From Bacteroidales bacterium (GTDB lineage: Bacteria > Bacteroidota > Bacteroidia > Bacteroidales > UBA932): 22,706 bases of DNA. The notes under the pieces are model-generated. The model was not told the DNA's origin. It saw only the letters and a program-made list of their open reading frames with translations, and searched no databases. The position numbers and the translations under genes were made by a program. The DNA is taken from the NCBI GenBank assembly GCA_024683255.1, contig JAIKYL010000107.1, positions 1-22,706 of the forward strand, read 5' to 3'. Below, piece after piece: positions 21,928-22,706 of the stretch. Position 1 is the stretch's first letter, and each line of letters starts with the position of its first letter.

Positions 21928-22329
21928 TCAGATGGTTTTCATCTCCTTCAAAGACTCCTCCATCCGGATGTCCCGGAGTGCCTTCAGGCGCCGTAACCGA
22001 CGCCTCGGATTATCAATGATTCCCTGGATGGTATCAATCAGTTTGTGCCATTCGAAGGGGGTGATGGTGGGATCCCCCTCCTGTACACGCTCCACAAGGT
22101 GCATCCTTCCGTGGTCCAGGCGCTTGTTGTAGATGACCAGACCACCGGGTTCATAGCGCAGCAGCTTCAACATATTGTTCGATGCGTTCACGAACACAAA
22201 GACGTCTCCGCTGTACAGGTTCTGCTGCATGCAGTTGTTCACGATACCGCTCAGCATGTTGAAGTTCTTCCGCATATCCGTCGGCTTCGAGTAAAGCCAG
22301 AACTTCGTGCCGTCTCCAAGGCTGAACAT
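21928..22329 (-). CDS. tnpB: IS66 accessory protein TnpB
   Basis: A 133-residue protein of the IS66 Orf2/TnpB family (about 115-135 residues). It shows the usual order: FWLYSKPTDMRKNFNMLSGIV near residues 10-30, GDVFVFVNASNNMLKLLRYEPGGLVIYNKRLD at about 42-73, then a basic C-terminus. It is required with TnpA for transposition of many IS66 elements, but its biochemical role is unclear. Its ATG follows the tnpA stop by 2 bases, implying coupled translation. The C-terminal tail after FEWHKLIDTIQGI is longer and more basic than in typical proteobacterial members. Confidence 0.93.
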   Translation of the reverse strand: MFSLGDGTKFWLYSKPTDMRKNFNMLSGIVNNCMQQNLYSGDVFVFVNASNNMLKLLRYEPGGLVIYNKRLDHGRMHLVERVQEGDPTITPFEWHKLIDTIQGIIDNPRRRLRRLKALRDIRMEESLKEMKTI

Positions 22330-22331
22330 AG

Positions 22332-22679
22332 CTATAGGCTTTTCAGGATTGTGTATACCATCGCAGGAGTCAGACCGCCCTGGATGCGCATGTCCGTACC
22401 GGCAATCGTACGAAGCTCGATACTCATCCAGTTCTCTGCCGCAGGATCCGCTTTGGACTTACCACGTGAACCCGGATACGTTGTGGCTGCCATTACTGCC
22501 GGAGGCATGCTGCCGGCTACAGGTACGAACCCTTCTGGGACGGCTTCGCGGGCATATTTCTTCTTCCACCAGAAGTATTGGTGCTCCGGAATGCCCTTTT
22601 CTTGTAACACTCGTTTGATGGAGATCCCTTTCTCCCGGCTCTCCGCCTGGATCTCTTCGATTTGTTCTCGGGTTATCAT
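22332..22679 (-). CDS. tnpA: IS66 accessory protein TnpA
   Basis: A 115-residue protein of the IS66 Orf1/TnpA family. The N-terminal helix-turn-helix-like part reads MITREQIEEIQAESREKGIS, then VLQEKGIPEHQYFWWKKKYA, and the C-terminus has the IELRTIAGTDMRIQGG beta segment seen in this family. The protein probably binds the element ends or regulates the transposase. It is the promoter-proximal gene of the IS; its promoter and the terminal repeat lie beyond the window. Confidence 0.88.
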   Translation of the reverse strand: MITREQIEEIQAESREKGISIKRVLQEKGIPEHQYFWWKKKYAREAVPEGFVPVAGSMPPAVMAATTYPGSRGKSKADPAAENWMSIELRTIAGTDMRIQGGLTPAMVYTILKSL

Positions 22680-22706
22680 AAAACTGTTGGTTTGATATTA
22701 GTGGGG

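Larger units (their letters stand above)
20173..22706 (-). mobile_element. IS66 family insertion sequence, truncated by the window edge
   Basis: Three minus-strand genes in the canonical order tnpA-tnpB-tnpC. The tnpC-side end is placed at 20173, where GTAAGCATGCGGGGAAGTAC resembles the GTAAGC-type ends of IS66 elements. The other end lies beyond 22706, so the inverted repeats and the 8-bp target duplication (which would include AATAAAAC at 20165-20172) cannot be checked. It inserted about 70 bases after the fimbrillin terminator. All three genes are open, so the element may be active. Confidence 0.8.

Overview
The window reads as a Bacteroidales chromosome fragment of fairly high GC. The evidence is the promoter style (TTTG/TTG, about 19-20 bases, TAnnTTTG), mostly weak Shine-Dalgarno sites, an SDR-type threonine dehydrogenase next to glycine C-acetyltransferase, DUF5686 and DUF5715 proteins, a fimbrillin-like lipoprotein and an IS66 element. 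Genus cannot be fixed by reading; an Alistipes-like or uncultured gut Bacteroidales lineage is a guess.

Layout. (1) 1-3677, plus strand: the 3' end of gcvPA, then gcvPB, a SEC-C motif protein and TrmO, with overlapping or abutting ends, as one operon. Its terminator lies inside the 3' coding end of the convergent araC gene. (2) 9245-3674, minus strand: a five-gene operon of CDP-alcohol phosphatidyltransferase, PlsC-type acyltransferase, SDR, DUF5686 outer-membrane protein and AraC regulator, apparently for membrane lipid or envelope work. (3) 9332-11555: a DUF5715/M15-like zinc peptidase candidate, a GlsB/OlsB-like N-acyltransferase on the minus strand, and a GtrA membrane protein. (4) 11556-12016 has no protein gene. 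It holds a strong minus-strand promoter and terminator that together define a candidate small RNA of about 115 nt. (5) 12017-14272: divergent L-threonine 3-dehydrogenase and kbl, turning threonine into glycine. (6) 16042-14269, minus: a DUF3667-like membrane protein and a bile-acid/sodium symporter family protein; divergent from them, 16120-16950 is a TIGR02172-type phosphotransferase. (7) 16951-17474 has no gene but is rich in structure: a 209-base nested palindrome, two REP-like hairpins, a promoter and an interleaved double hairpin. (8) 17475-20046: a 45-residue small protein with a Bacteroidales-type pattern, followed by an 806-residue fimbrillin-like lipoprotein, both visibly more AT-rich than the rest. 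(9) 20173 to the window end: an IS66-family element (tnpA, tnpB, tnpC on the minus strand) cut by the window edge.

How the genes may work together. Glycine recurs: TDH and KBL make it, the glycine cleavage system consumes it, and the GlsB-like enzyme may acylate it, with a GlsA-like acyltransferase 1.5 kb away. The link is inferred from family knowledge and proximity. The most unusual observations are non-coding: the 209-base nested palindrome, the ABA'B' double hairpin in the fimbrillin leader, and the candidate small RNA with its A/T-tract upstream region.
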